Source: Nansenia antarctica
Taxonomy: Eukaryota > Chordata > Actinopteri > Argentiniformes > Microstomatidae
DNA: 64,000 nt
Assembly (NCBI GenBank): GCA_963989245.1
Contig: OZ022339.1
Span: forward strand, 43,724,669-43,788,668
Direction of reading: 5' to 3'
Positions 1-10,174 of this stretch are shown here, piece after piece. The notes beneath the pieces were generated by a model that saw only the letters and a program-made list of their open reading frames with translations, was not told the DNA's origin and ran no database searches. The stretch's first letter is position 1. Every line of letters starts with the position of its first letter. Position numbers and translations under genes: made by a program.

Positions 1-1731
1 GAGCCAACCAGTCGCCTCATCAACGCCACACGAGCTGTTAACTTCTTGCGCAGTGACTCGAGGTGTCGGCGAAACGTGAGCGTCCTGTCCAATGTCACGC
101 CGAGATAGATTGGCTCAGCGGAACATGGCAGGGGAGTTCCATCTAGGTGTACTCTAAGCTCACGTTTAGCCTCCCTGTTGTTAAGGTGGAAGGCAGCCGA
201 CACCGTCTTTGCCTCGCTAAGCTTCAATCTCCATTTCCGGAAGTATGCCACTAGTGTCTGCATGTCCTGGCTCAGAATCCCCTTCACAGACTGCCAATTT
301 CCAGCAGAGTACACCACTGCGAGGTCGTCTGCGTAGGCGTACTTCCGCGAGAGTGTGTTGGGCAGGTCATAGGTGTAGATATTATAGAGGAGGGGGGCCA
401 GGACCGATCCCTGAGGGACGCCGTTCTTAAGGCGTCGAAGCCTGCTTAGCTGTCCGCGACCGGTGGTGAGGGTAAAGCTGCGGTTACGGATGAGCTCCAT
501 GATCATTCTGACCATGTGCCTGTCCGGCAGCAGGTGGAGCAGCTTGCAGGAGAGGCCGCGATGCCATACGGTATCGTAGGCAGCCGTCAGGTCTATAAAG
601 ACGGCCCCGGCCTTCTTTTTTGCCGAAAAGCAATCCTCGATGTCTTGAGTCATAAGGGTGACTTGATCTACGGTCGACCTCCCGCGTCGGAACCCGGCCT
701 GCTCACGTGGGAGCAGCGGGTCGACAATTGGTTCAATGCGGGCGTAGATGAGACGCTCGAGGATCTTGAAGGGGATGCATAACAGAGAGATGGGACGGTA
801 ACTCTTAGGGTCCCCTTCAGGCTTATTCGGTTTAGGGATCGCAACAACTAGGGCTCTTCGCCAGATTTTGGGGATCTTGAGTTGGCGCAAACAGGAAGTG
901 AGGAACGCTCTCAGCCAGGATTTCAAGGCGGGTGCGGCATGGAGAATAAGCTCCGGGCAGATGGAATCATCTGGCTTTAGATGCTGGAGGGCAGCAGCGA
1001 ACTCCTCCGGGGTGAATTCACCGGAGATGTAGTCACTGCTAGGTGTTGGGGCCCTCCAGAGGTCTGACACTTCTTTTGCCACAAGTCGAGATGACTCGCG
1101 GTCTTTGCCCTCGTATGACCCACTTTTCACAAATTGTGATGCGATTTTATTTGCAGAGATGGGGCAGTGACGGGGGGAGTGTCTGGACCTACCAGTGAGA
1201 TTGTTCATGATACTCCATGCCTTACGGCTGGAGTGCGAGAAATCGATGGAGTCAATGGCCTCCTCCCAGCGCTCCTGTCTTTTACGGCTGAGTCTTGACA
1301 GCAAGGCTGTTGCGAGCCTGTCCGACTCAGCTCCTGCAGGGGCCTGGAGGAAGGCACAGTGGAGCTTCTCACACTCCTCATCCCAACACGGTTTGTAGCT
1401 AATGCGACGTCCGCGTGGGATGGATTTTTTTGCCGCTTTCACCAACATGCCGCAGAAGTCCCGGTACGCCTCATCCACGTTGTTAGAGTTAGGCGATGGG
1501 AGGTGCCTTGTGGATTTGTTGGTAAGGAGGCGGAAGCGTTTCCAGTCGGCCTTTCGGAAGTTCCACCGTTTCACTGGCTCACTCGGAACAAGGTTCACGA
1601 GTTTGGCCGTTGTTATCAGTGAGGGTCGATGTTGAGACCTCGGGAACTTTCCTAGCACACGTCTATCGGGGAGCCCGTTGATGGTATATGACGCTATAGT
1701 CAGTCCCAATGGTCCAAAAGTCAAGCGTTTC
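1..1731 (-). mobile_element. Non-LTR retrotransposon (LINE) ORF2: end of endonuclease plus reverse transcriptase, open at window edge
   Basis: Read on the minus strand, this stretch is one uninterrupted frame of about 577 codons with no stop; I followed it codon by codon. It begins with what looks like the C-terminal part of an apurinic-type endonuclease domain (a run ending RWNFRKADW) and continues into a reverse transcriptase. The RT shows the fingers motif SYRPISLL, the palm motif FIDLTAAYDTVW, the GVPQGSVLAPLLYNIY block and the catalytic YADD box, followed by the thumb region. The C terminus lies beyond position 1. The 5' end is truncated at about 1731, where the sequence changes abruptly to a hAT-type element. 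The clade (Jockey/I-like versus another) cannot be fixed by eye. The intact frame suggests recent activity, although this copy lacks its 5' part. Confidence 0.85.
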
Positions 1732-1893
1732 GTAACACAGACGGGGTGCATGTTATGAATGAAAGTGAAAGTTCTGTCACAAAACGCCTACGTATCCTCA
1801 CACATTTTTAAGTGGGTATACGGAAATCCTTGGCCTTTCCTAGTGGGTATACTATACGGCATAGTCCTGCGTATCACCTAGACTACACCACTG
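1732..1893 (-). mobile_element. Fragment of a hAT-type DNA transposon
   Basis: Read on the minus strand, about 90 bp of this block matches the interior of the complete element at 18502-19521. The shared part includes the words GTGTGAGGATACGTA and GTTTTGTGACAGAACTTTCA and ends in CCCGTCTGTGTTAC. The match stops exactly where the LINE begins, so the LINE appears to have landed in this element. The outer end carries CACTG, the complement of the CAGTG terminus usual for this group. The other half would lie left of the window. Confidence 0.55.
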
Positions 1894-2280
1894 GAGCACA
1901 GGTTTCATACAGGTTAGAGCTTATTCTGTCATGGTCTGATAATGAAGCATTGTTCTTTTTTATTTTATGACTTGTTTGATCGATTGATAGCGTTCAAGTT
2001 CATTCAAGTTGTGAATGAATCGTGAGCGTCAATGCTTTTCTACGATACTACGTGTAATGTCACTTGGACATAGAATAATAAGACACTTTAGTCTGGGTTC
2101 AACAAAGGTATAACCAGTTTACTTCGGTTCTCTCGACACCTGTCAGTCACCTACTGGTATATCATGAACTCTCTCTAAGGCGCATGCGCTGTCCTGACTA
2201 TGAATTAACCCATTCATTACACTACGGATGACGTCGTGAAGGGTTGTCCCATTTCCCCCGGGGAACCACTACGGCTATGG

Positions 2281-2340
2281 CTCCAAAACGGGTGACTCCA
2301 AAACGAGTGACTCCAAAACGAGTGACTCCAAAACGAGCCG
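2281..2340. repeat. 15-bp tandem repeat, four copies
   Basis: Four consecutive copies of a 15-bp unit starting CTCCAAAACG. The two middle copies are identical; the first and last differ by one to three bases. The repeat happens to stay open in several frames, but no real protein is indicated. Confidence 0.9.
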
Positions 2341-2842
2341 ACGTGGTAAAAAAGAGAATCGGGATTGGGCCTAACTCTGCTGTTACTGAGGCCAGAGGAA
2401 CTACATGTCCCAGAGGCCTGTTCAGAGCACTGCCCAGAAGAACTACAGGTCCCATGGGCTTGCTAAGAGCTCTGTCCATCTCCTCTGACTCCTTTTACAT
2501 TGTTTTATTTTTACATACATAAAATACATCAATACATTAAACATACACAAGACATCATACGCCTCCCCATATGATAGTGAGCCCAACTCCCATGCTGAGC
2601 CCCTCCACCACCACCACCACGGAGGGAGTGTCAGATCAGCTCAAGCTAGTGTAACCCGTGTGTTACCCGTCCCACCAATGATCACCCGACACAGGAGGGT
2701 TTGGATGATGTGGCCGTTTACTGGTACTGCAGGAATGTGTTCAGCACGACAAATAACATTGGTATTTCCCCCACTGTATGTGTGTCTAGACGTGTGTGAG
2801 TGTTCCTCATTAAACTCCTAATCCTCTTTTCTGTACAAACAG

Positions 2843-3035
2843 AAGCAGAACGTGCGCATGCTGCGCTTCATCCAGGAAGTCAACACCACCACGCGCTCCT
2901 GTGTATTATGGGACTTGGAGGAGGAGACAGACTACATAGTGCACGTGCAGTCCATCAGTATGACTGGGCCCAGTCCCCACAGCGAACCCCTGCGCTTCCG
3001 CACGCCCAACGAGACACTGGCCTCCAAGAGTAAAG
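2843..3035 (+). CDS. fndc5: FNDC5 exon: second half of FN3 domain
   Basis: The acceptor is CTGTACAAACAG and the donor is AAAG|GTAAAC. The exon starts in phase 0 with KQNVRMLRF and ends one base into an Asp codon. It carries two Asn-x-Thr glycosylation sites (NTT and NET), as in the family. A (CA)n tract begins only 14 nt after the exon. Confidence 0.93.
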
Positions 3036-3045
3036 GTAAACACCT

Positions 3046-3098
<53 letters not shown>

Positions 3099-4055
3099 AC
3101 ATTGAACGAAAGAGAAACATTAACAGATGGGAAAGACAAACAAGTGGAAAGTGAATCTCCTGGTTGCTGGCCTTTGTCCGTACTTTGAAAACAGCTTACA
3201 GTCGGACATACGACAACTCGTGACCGATTCCGTGTAAGGCCAATAAAAATCAATGGGGACACAAAGCGTGAAATTAAGTTTCACAACAGCTCCTTCGACA
3301 TCAGTCCCTCTTACCACATTTCATGAATAAAATAGCTCTGGGGTGTAGTCTATATTGATGTGCCTCTCTGCGCTCACCCTGCGTGCCCCTGACCCTGGCC
3401 TGTGCTTTCTCTACAGTAAACATAAAACCGCTGAGGGGACTTACTTGTCAGTGTGGTGACGAGGTATTCAGGGCTGCAGCACGATGCTAATCGATGAGCT
3501 TTTGGCTGCTCCTTTTACTTACTCACTCACTCCATTGGAACACACAAACACACACTGACACACGCGCACACACGCACACACACACGCGCACACACACAGA
3601 CGCTCATACACACATCCCCCTGTGGTAGCTCTCAGGAGGAGAAACCTAGCACAAAATACTTACTAATAACCTTAGTATAGCAAAGCATTTTCAGGCGGTG
3701 CACATTAGCTTTGCACACTGTGCACACTATTAGCTAGCACACTGATGCAAAATCAATGAGGCTCCAGCAGCAGTGGCATGAGGACATTTCATTTCATCAT
3801 GAGTACAGCAAAGACCAGTATGAATAGATCTATTGTTTGGGACCCTCTAGCACTGACATATACAGTATATGTACTAACAATATCACTTACAGTAGTACAC
3901 GCACACGCACATGCGCACACACACACAATAGCACACACACATAAAAGGTTCCTCAGAGAGGTGAGCTTATCCTAGGGGGATGGGACCCTAGTGAAATATA
4001 GTAGTATGTGAGCTGAGCAATAGCCGGGCTGAGATGAGATAGATAACGGCAGAGC

Positions 4056-4112
<57 letters not shown>

Positions 4113-4138
4113 TGTGTGTGTGTGTGTGTGTCTGGGGC

Positions 4139-4173
<35 letters not shown>

Positions 4174-4181
4174 TGGGGCTA

Positions 4182-4244
<63 letters not shown>

Positions 4245-4786
4245 AGAAGTGTGTGCTTCTCTGTGTACGGCGGCCAGCATGATAAATGGCTGCAGTGTCG
4301 AGGCATGACTCAGCACAGGTCGCAGAATGATACAGCCTTTTCACACATCCCTCTTTCTCTCTCTCCCTCAATCTCTTCCTCTCTGTCCCTGTGTCTCTCG
4401 CATCCCTCTCTCTCTCTCACTCTCTCGTGTGTCCCCCCCCCCCCCTCTGTCTCTCTCTTTTTCTCTTCACATGCCAGGGAGACAGAGCAGCAGTGATGGT
4501 GGTTTGATATAATGGTCATCTCTCAGCACGGTATCATACTGTATGTGGTCAAAGCGGTGGTTCTTCCACCATTTCATCAAGATAGCAGGACAGTGTTGTC
4601 GGGGCCATGGCCAGCGTATGCGGTGCTCAGTCTTCATATTGCTGCAGTCTGAGAGGCAGTAAAGTCATTCAGACAAGCCTCCAGACCCAGGGCAGCAGCC
4701 AGCAGCAGCCTGCCTTCTCTGAGTCTGATCTGATGGTTCAGTTCCCCCATCCGTTTCCCAAAACTCTGTACCAGCATACCAGCACA

Positions 4787-4827
<41 letters not shown>

Positions 4828-4917
4828 ACACGCACACACACTCACACACACGCAGAGGGAGGGGGGGGGTAGAGAGAGAAAGAGAGAGCCCACAAGTGTC
4901 AACAGCGGGACAGTGTG

Positions 4918-4956
<39 letters not shown>

Positions 4957-6006
4957 GGGAGACAGAGACAAAAAGTATGATAGAAATGTTCCCCATTTCT
5001 CTTTTTTCACAATGGACACCTGCTGAGGAAGATGAAAGGCAGAGAGGGAGATACACAATGAAATTGGCACACAAAATAGAGGGATGAGACAAGAGAGAAT
5101 CAGAGAGAAGGAGAAATAAAGAGAAGGAAACAACAGGAAGGCTGTGATGAGGAATATGAAAGATCCTGTCAGAGTTCAAAACAAAACACAAAACACAAAA
5201 TAGCGACTTCTCTGAGACGGGTGTGACTGTGCATACACATACAGACATGCACATACACACTCCATTCTTGGGCTACGACTGAACCAAATGCATAGCATGG
5301 AAAAGAAAAAGAGGAAAACTATACTTTTGTCTATAAAACTATACTTTTGTCTCCCAAGAAAGAAAAAGAAAAAAGTTTTCTTGTGGAAAACTCCCCAAAC
5401 ATAAAATATGTTTTTGGCCTTTCAAGTCTCCCTTATGACAGCAAAATAGCAGTGAAACAGAACAGGAAACCCATGACTTCAATCCCTCAGCTACTGTATA
5501 CAACACAACAACCTTCTCCATCAAGTAGCACATACCAACAACTCCCTGGATTCAGTCTCCAGCTCCCTCCAGCCATACACAAGTCAACCACCATGTTTTC
5601 CACCAAGGGGCTATATAGGCCATATAGCCATAGGCTAGCTGTGAACCCCTCTGCTCCCTGCAGGGGACTGAACCCTTCTCTGCGATTGGTCAGTGTGTTT
5701 CAGTGACATTGAAGTGAACCAATTAGCCCCAGAGAGGCTGAATGCCAGCAGTGTCAGGGGCCCATGGCTTTGATTTGTTAATGCCAGGTAACACAGGGCA
5801 GTTGATTGGCTGAATAGCTCATTGCTAAAACCTGCTGGTTTTGGACCTTGGTGAGGGATAGCAGGGCTCTCAGAATGTCAGAGTGGCTGCCTGGTTCTGT
5901 TTGGGCTGGAGATAGGGAGGGAGCGCTCCGTGGGCTGAGTTAAACTTTAGTTACAGCACTTGAATTCTCAACCATCGCACAAGAGAAGATCTCTTCAAGG
6001 AAATCA

Positions 6007-6039
<33 letters not shown>

Positions 6040-9000
6040 CCCTTATCCCTCTTGTCCCTGAGGATGTTAATGATGAGTATTGAGTTTTGAATCGACCGTG
6101 ACTGACTACCTCAAATCCCCTCTAGAGTGGTCCTCCCCGGCTCGACCGGTCTTCTGTTCACTTCATGTTGCGTCTTCTGTTGGATCGTTTGACCGTGTCA
6201 GGCTGGCTCTCACACACTGGGCTAATTGGGGCGTCTACCGTTACCACAGCGCAGCGCTCGCGAGTGTTCTTCTCACAATCCGGTGGATTCTGAAAAAGGC
6301 CCTGTGTGAAGTGTTTTCACTCGACAGCTCCCGCAACCCGGGACTGTGGAGGAATAGAGAGATCAGCTTCCACAATAGGTGGTGTCAGTAGAAAACGTGT
6401 CTATCCAGCTGACAAGTATTTGGCCTTCTGTGTGTGTCGTTTAAATAGAAAAGGGGTCAAATACTAGGCTCAAATGTAGCCCAGTCTCTTCACTCAAATG
6501 AGTCTCCAAATGATGACGTTCTGGGGAATTGTTTCAATAGACCAAGGAAATGTATGACGGCAGCTGGCGAAAGTGGGAACAAGTCGGCAACCACTCCAAA
6601 TGTTCTGACTTTTATTCTGAAAATGTTTCGATCCTCGGCTGGCCACAAGTCGAGGTGTCTTTGGGCAAGACACTGAACCCCAAATTGCTCCCAATGAGCA
6701 GGCTGGCGCCTTGCATGGTAGCTTGCCGCCATTGGTGTGTGAATGTATGTGTGAATGGGTGAATGAGAGGCCATTGTAAAGTGCTTTGGAATAAGGCGCT
6801 ATATAATGGCAGTCCATTTACCATTTACCAGCAGCCATCACATATGGTCTGGGAGAGAGTATTATCTGGCTATACCAGCATTTTACCAGCAATTTGACGT
6901 AAGATATATCCAAAAGTTACGACTTGCGTGGCAGTTAACTTCAACATGAATTTCGACTGTATTAACTTTATCAGGGTTAATTAAGATTTTCTGGGTAGTT
7001 GAAAGAAAGGGAGATTCCTAGGATGGAGGATGGATAGGTGAGAGAGGGGAGGTATAGAAAGATCAATTAATGGAGTGGTTATGGTTAGGGTAAGTTGTCT
7101 GGGGAAGGCATTAGTCAATATTAGCAGGCAGGCACCAACAATTTGCATTAAAAAGCCAGCAGAGGTGGAGGAGCGGAGTACACAGGCTGAAGTTTGGGGG
7201 GTGACCATTGCCTGCAGGTATGCAGGGGCTGTCCCTTTTGCTGCCTGGTAGGCAAGCACTAGGGTCTTGAATCTGATGCGAGCTGCTATCGGGAGCTAGT
7301 GAAGGGTGCGAAGGAGGGGGGTGACATGAGAACATTTGGGAAGGTTATATACCAGACGCATGTCTGGGAGGGGGTTACAGTAGAGTTCTCCACTGTGATT
7401 GAGAAGTCTTGGAGAGGGCAGGCTTTCCCAGGGATGAAGAGTAGCTCAGTAGGTTGAGCTTGAGATGGTGGGCTGACATCCATGTAGAGATGTCAGCGAG
7501 ACATGCAGAGACACGTGTTGCCACATAGGTCAGAAGGGGGGAAGGACAGGAAGAGCTGAGTGTCATCTGCGTAGCTGTGGTAGGAGAACCCATGTGAGGA
7601 GATTACCGAGCTAAGAGACTTGGTATAGAGTGAGAACAGTAGGGGCCCTAGGACTGAGCCCTGGGGTACCCCAGTGGTGAGGGTTCGTGGAGAAGACAAT
7701 GATTCTCTCCAAGTCACCTGGTAGGAGCGATCCGCCAGGTAGGAAGCAAACCAGGAGTGTGCAGTGCCAGAGATGCCCAGTTCTGAGAGGATGGAGAGAA
7801 GGATCTGGTGGTTCACTGTGTTGAATGCAGCAGACAGGTCCAGGAGAAAGAGAACAGAGGAGAGGGAGGAAGCTTGAGCAGAGTGGAGGGCCTCCGTGAC
7901 AGCAAGGAGAGCAGTCTCGGTGGAGTGCCCAGCCTTGAAGCCGGATTGGTGGGCGTCCAGGTGTTCCATCTTCCGGAGATAGTCAGCAAGTTGTTTAGAT
8001 GCAGCACGTTCAAGGGTTTTGGAGGGGAAAGAGAGAAGGGATAATAGTCTGTAGTTGTGGACAGATGTGGACATAGGTGAGGGATATGAACCTTTTCTAA
8101 CTCAACCACAGTGATCATGATGTTGCCATGGCAATGAACTGATTCTGCTGCTCTTGCCTCCCGCCAGACGAGGTGACCATGGAGGAGGTGGGCCAGACCA
8201 CTCAGCTGAGGGCGGGGGAGTTCATCATCATCGTGGTGGTGCTGATCATGTGGGCAGGTGAGGGCTGGAATGTTCCATGGCCAGAGTGTCACCCACATAC
8301 ACCTCCACACACACCAACCACACACACCACCACACATGTGTGCATATTCACAGATCGACAGATTGATATGACTCAGAGTGTAATCAGAAATGAATGGTCC
8401 ATTATTAACAGTCATTCAACAAACGTCCCAAATCCGGTCCACCATTTGTAGACTTTTGCTTTTGTCGTGTGGTTTGACAGTCACTCCGCCACTTCGCTCT
8501 CCTTCTCTGTCAGGTGTGATCGCGCTCTTCTGTCGCCAGTATGACATCATCAAAGACAACGAGCCAAGCAACAACAAGGACAAAGCCAAGACCTCCTCAG
8601 AGTGCAGTACTCCAGAGCACCCCACGGGGGGGCTGTTGCGCAGTAAGGTATAACCACCCCCCCCTCCTCCTCATCCTCCTCCTCCCCCCATGGGTCACCC
8701 AACGGCGCCCAGGCAAGTGAATCGTCACAGCGTCTTCAAAAACCACTTCCACCCCACCTTAAGCTTTCATGACCTCATCAGAACCATACCCACCCTGTAG
8801 CTGTGCTGGATATCATTGAGCTGGTTCCAAAATGCGTTCTGGCACATTCTAGATAGAGCACAAGAACGTATTTTGTAACATAGCCATTGTGTGTGAATTT
8901 TTTGCAGCATTTTTGCACACCATCCAATACAAATAGAGTGGAGCTATCAACCACTACACATGACTAATCGAAACTATCATTGTCCCATATCCATTCGCTC

Positions 9001-9160
9001 TTCCTCCCTCTTCCTCCCACAATCACAGGCTGATTTCCCTGGCTCTTCCCTAATCAATCAAACTTGATACTGCTGACACGTTGCACTTAAAAGACCACAC
9101 ACACATACATGCACACACGCACGTACACACACAGGCAGGCAGGCAGGCACACACTCACGC

Positions 9161-9206
<46 letters not shown>

Positions 9207-9389
9207 TCCAAGGTAAGCATCAAAGCAACAAGACATCCTTTGTGTTCAGGCACTCCATGTTCATAACAAGGTTAAAGAGCTGGCTCCCATCTTCGCTCAT
9301 CCCTACTGTCTCTCTCTTTTCCTTGACAGAACCCCAAGAACAACAACAACAACAACAGGATGCCGTCTGTCAACATCATCGAGGTGTGA
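2843..9389 (+). CDS. fndc5: FNDC5 (irisin precursor), 3' coding exons; 5' part not in window
   Basis: FNDC5 is a type I membrane protein whose fibronectin type III ectodomain can be shed as irisin, a secreted myokine. Four exons join in phase to give 157 codons plus a stop. They encode the second half of the FN3 domain (MLRFIQEVNTTTRSC, WDLEEETDYIVHVQ), a juxtamembrane linker, one transmembrane helix (FIIIVVVLIMWAGVIALF) and a cytoplasmic tail (CRQYDIIKDNEP, STPEHPTGGLLRSK) ending MPSVNIIEV. The sequence closely follows mammalian FNDC5 as I know it; the related FNDC4 fits less well. The exons for the signal peptide and first FN3 strands were not found in the 2.8 kb to the left, so they are probably outside the window. 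The neighbour S100PBP is also close to FNDC5 in human, which supports orthology. Whether this is the a or b teleost copy is unknown. Confidence 0.93.
3049..3100. repeat. (CA)n microsatellite just inside FNDC5 intron
   Basis: A CA dinucleotide run interrupted near its end by CG steps. Its translations (THTH, VCVC) account for several spurious open frames here. Confidence 0.9.
3539..3604. repeat. Imperfect (CA)n/(CACACG)n tract
   Basis: A run of CA dinucleotides with scattered CG and GA interruptions within the FNDC5 intron. Confidence 0.75.
4060..4242. repeat. Compound (TG)n array with repeated spacers
   Basis: Three long TG runs are separated by near-identical 13-bp spacers (TCTGGGGCTGACG and TCTGGGGCTAATG). 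A related GAGCTGACG precedes the first run, so a unit containing spacer plus TG run seems to have been duplicated as a block. Confidence 0.9.
4786..4953. repeat. (CA)n tracts flanking a purine-rich GA block
   Basis: Two CA runs on either side of a G-run and GAGA-rich segment, in the same FNDC5 intron. Confidence 0.8.
4954..6649. other. FNDC5 intron, no gene seen
   Basis: Intron sequence between the FN3 exon and the transmembrane exon. Apart from a short (CA)n near 6005-6040 I see no exon or recognisable element. The open frames here have no family resemblance and no splice or codon support. Confidence 0.5.
6650..6830 (+). mobile_element. SINE-like element with L2-type tail
   Basis: The sequence has a common fish SINE arrangement: TTGGGCAAGACACTGAACCC, then GTGTGAATGGGTGAATG, then a terminal block GTAAAGTGCTTTGGAATAAG and GGCGCTATATAATGGCAGTC, ending in a short direct repeat CCATTTACCATTTACC. 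The tail resembles the 3' end of L2/CR1-like LINEs, which would supply its retrotransposition machinery. Confidence 0.7.
7000..8100 (-). mobile_element. L2-clade LINE fragment, antisense in FNDC5 intron
   Basis: The minus strand encodes an L2-like reverse transcriptase: SKTLERAASKQL, HQSGFKAGHSTETALL, the palm motif LLDLSAAFNTVNH, GVPQGSVLGPLLFSLY and the catalytic YADDTQLF. A later frame has the C-terminal YQAAKGTAPAYLQ. The reading frame changes between these blocks, so the copy is broken. It is 5'-truncated, and its upper end lies about 70 nt before the FNDC5 transmembrane exon. The lower boundary is approximate. Confidence 0.85.
8122..8135. promoter_or_regulatory. RFX X-box-like palindrome
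   Basis: GTTGCCATGGCAAT is one base from the perfect RFX-family palindrome GTTGCCATGGCAAC. It sits in the intron 32 nt before the FNDC5 transmembrane exon. Motif match only. Confidence 0.3.
8168..8257 (+). CDS. fndc5: FNDC5 exon: linker and transmembrane helix
   Basis: The acceptor is CTTGCCTCCCGCCAG and the donor is GCAG|GTGAGG. The phase joins a split Asp codon to EVTMEEVGQTTQLRAGEF, then the hydrophobic run IIIVVVLIMWA. This corresponds to the human DEVTMKEMGRNQQLRTGEV segment. Confidence 0.95.
8514..8647 (+). CDS. fndc5: FNDC5 exon: end of helix and cytoplasmic tail
   Basis: The acceptor is TTCTCTGTCAG and the donor is AAG|GTATAA. The exon encodes VIALFCRQYDIIKDNEP, then a Lys/Asn/Ser-rich stretch and STPEHPTGGLLRSK. 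If the intron were retained, translation would stop one codon past the junction (GTA TAA), giving an alternative short C terminus like the RSK-ending isoform known in mammals. Confidence 0.95.
9098..9204. repeat. (CA)n with internal (GGCA)n
   Basis: CA-rich tract including four consecutive GGCA units, in the last FNDC5 intron about 125 nt before the final exon. Confidence 0.85.
9330..9389 (+). CDS. fndc5: FNDC5 terminal coding exon
   Basis: The acceptor is TTTTCCTTGACAG; the exon is 19 codons plus TGA. It encodes NPK, six Asn codons in a pure (AAC)6 run, then RMPSVNIIEV. The Asn run is a coding trinucleotide repeat and may vary in length. The C-terminal I-x-V end resembles a class II PDZ ligand, but that is inference. 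Confidence 0.88.
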   Translation, partial: NPKNNNNNNRMPSVNIIEV

Positions 9390-10147
9390 CCGCCAGGAGC
9401 CGTCTCTTCTCCAAAAAAGGACAGAGTGTCTTCAGAACAAAAGCAAACCAAAAGGCCCTTTTATGCCAATCTGCTTGTTAGGATGAGGCTGGGAATCTGG
9501 GCGCGGCCCCTCAGCTGTGCCCACCACCCCTTTGGCACCGGGCCCGGGTCTGAAGCGGGCCCCCAGGATTCCAGGGGGCCTGGCTGCGGCAGCGGCGCTT
9601 CGGTGGAGAGACTGTGGGAAAGGTTCACCACCTCCTCTACCTTCATCACTGCCACAGGGTCACGAGACAAGAGCCAAACGGGTGGAGCGATGGAGAGACA
9701 GGGGATCAACAGGCCTCCGGGGGCTGCTAGATAACCAGGGCCAAAGACCCTGTCCCTCAGCGTGTTACCAACGAAACAGAAACACAGCGTTTCCCATTCC
9801 CCCCCCCGCCGTGCTGCGACTCAGCCTGGAGCGCTCAGATCAACACAATCTGGAAGAACAAACCGGGTCTCTCTCCAGTATCTCCTGTCTGACACATTGA
9901 CCTGGCTTATTTCTTCTTCTGACTTCTGACGCTCCTTTGCTGTACTGCACATACTCACCTGACTGGTTTTCTCTTGTTTAGTCATATTATATATTTCATG
10001 ACAACTCAACTCAAACTGTTATATATATATGAGTAAAAGAAAATGTTTGTTTTTTCCTTTTATCGATGTATTTGAGAAGGTGTATCCAGAGAGGGGGAGG
10101 TGTCTTTCCGCTGAGGTACCAGTTTTATAGATCTCCCTCTCGCTAGA

Positions 10148-10174
10148 CCCCCCCCCCCCCCCCCCCCCCCCCCC
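10148..10174. repeat. Poly(C) run of 27
   Basis: A pure cytosine homopolymer, G-rich on the minus strand and able to form quadruplex or i-motif structures. Its length is likely to be uncertain in assembly. Confidence 0.9.

Noticed and set aside
3953..4496. Open frames of 117-144 codons rich in Thr-His or Val-Cys
   Set aside because: They are translations of the (TG)n/(CA)n arrays on both strands and have no protein family features. The same holds for frames over 28061-28823, 42062-42367, 43961-44221 and 62767-63236.
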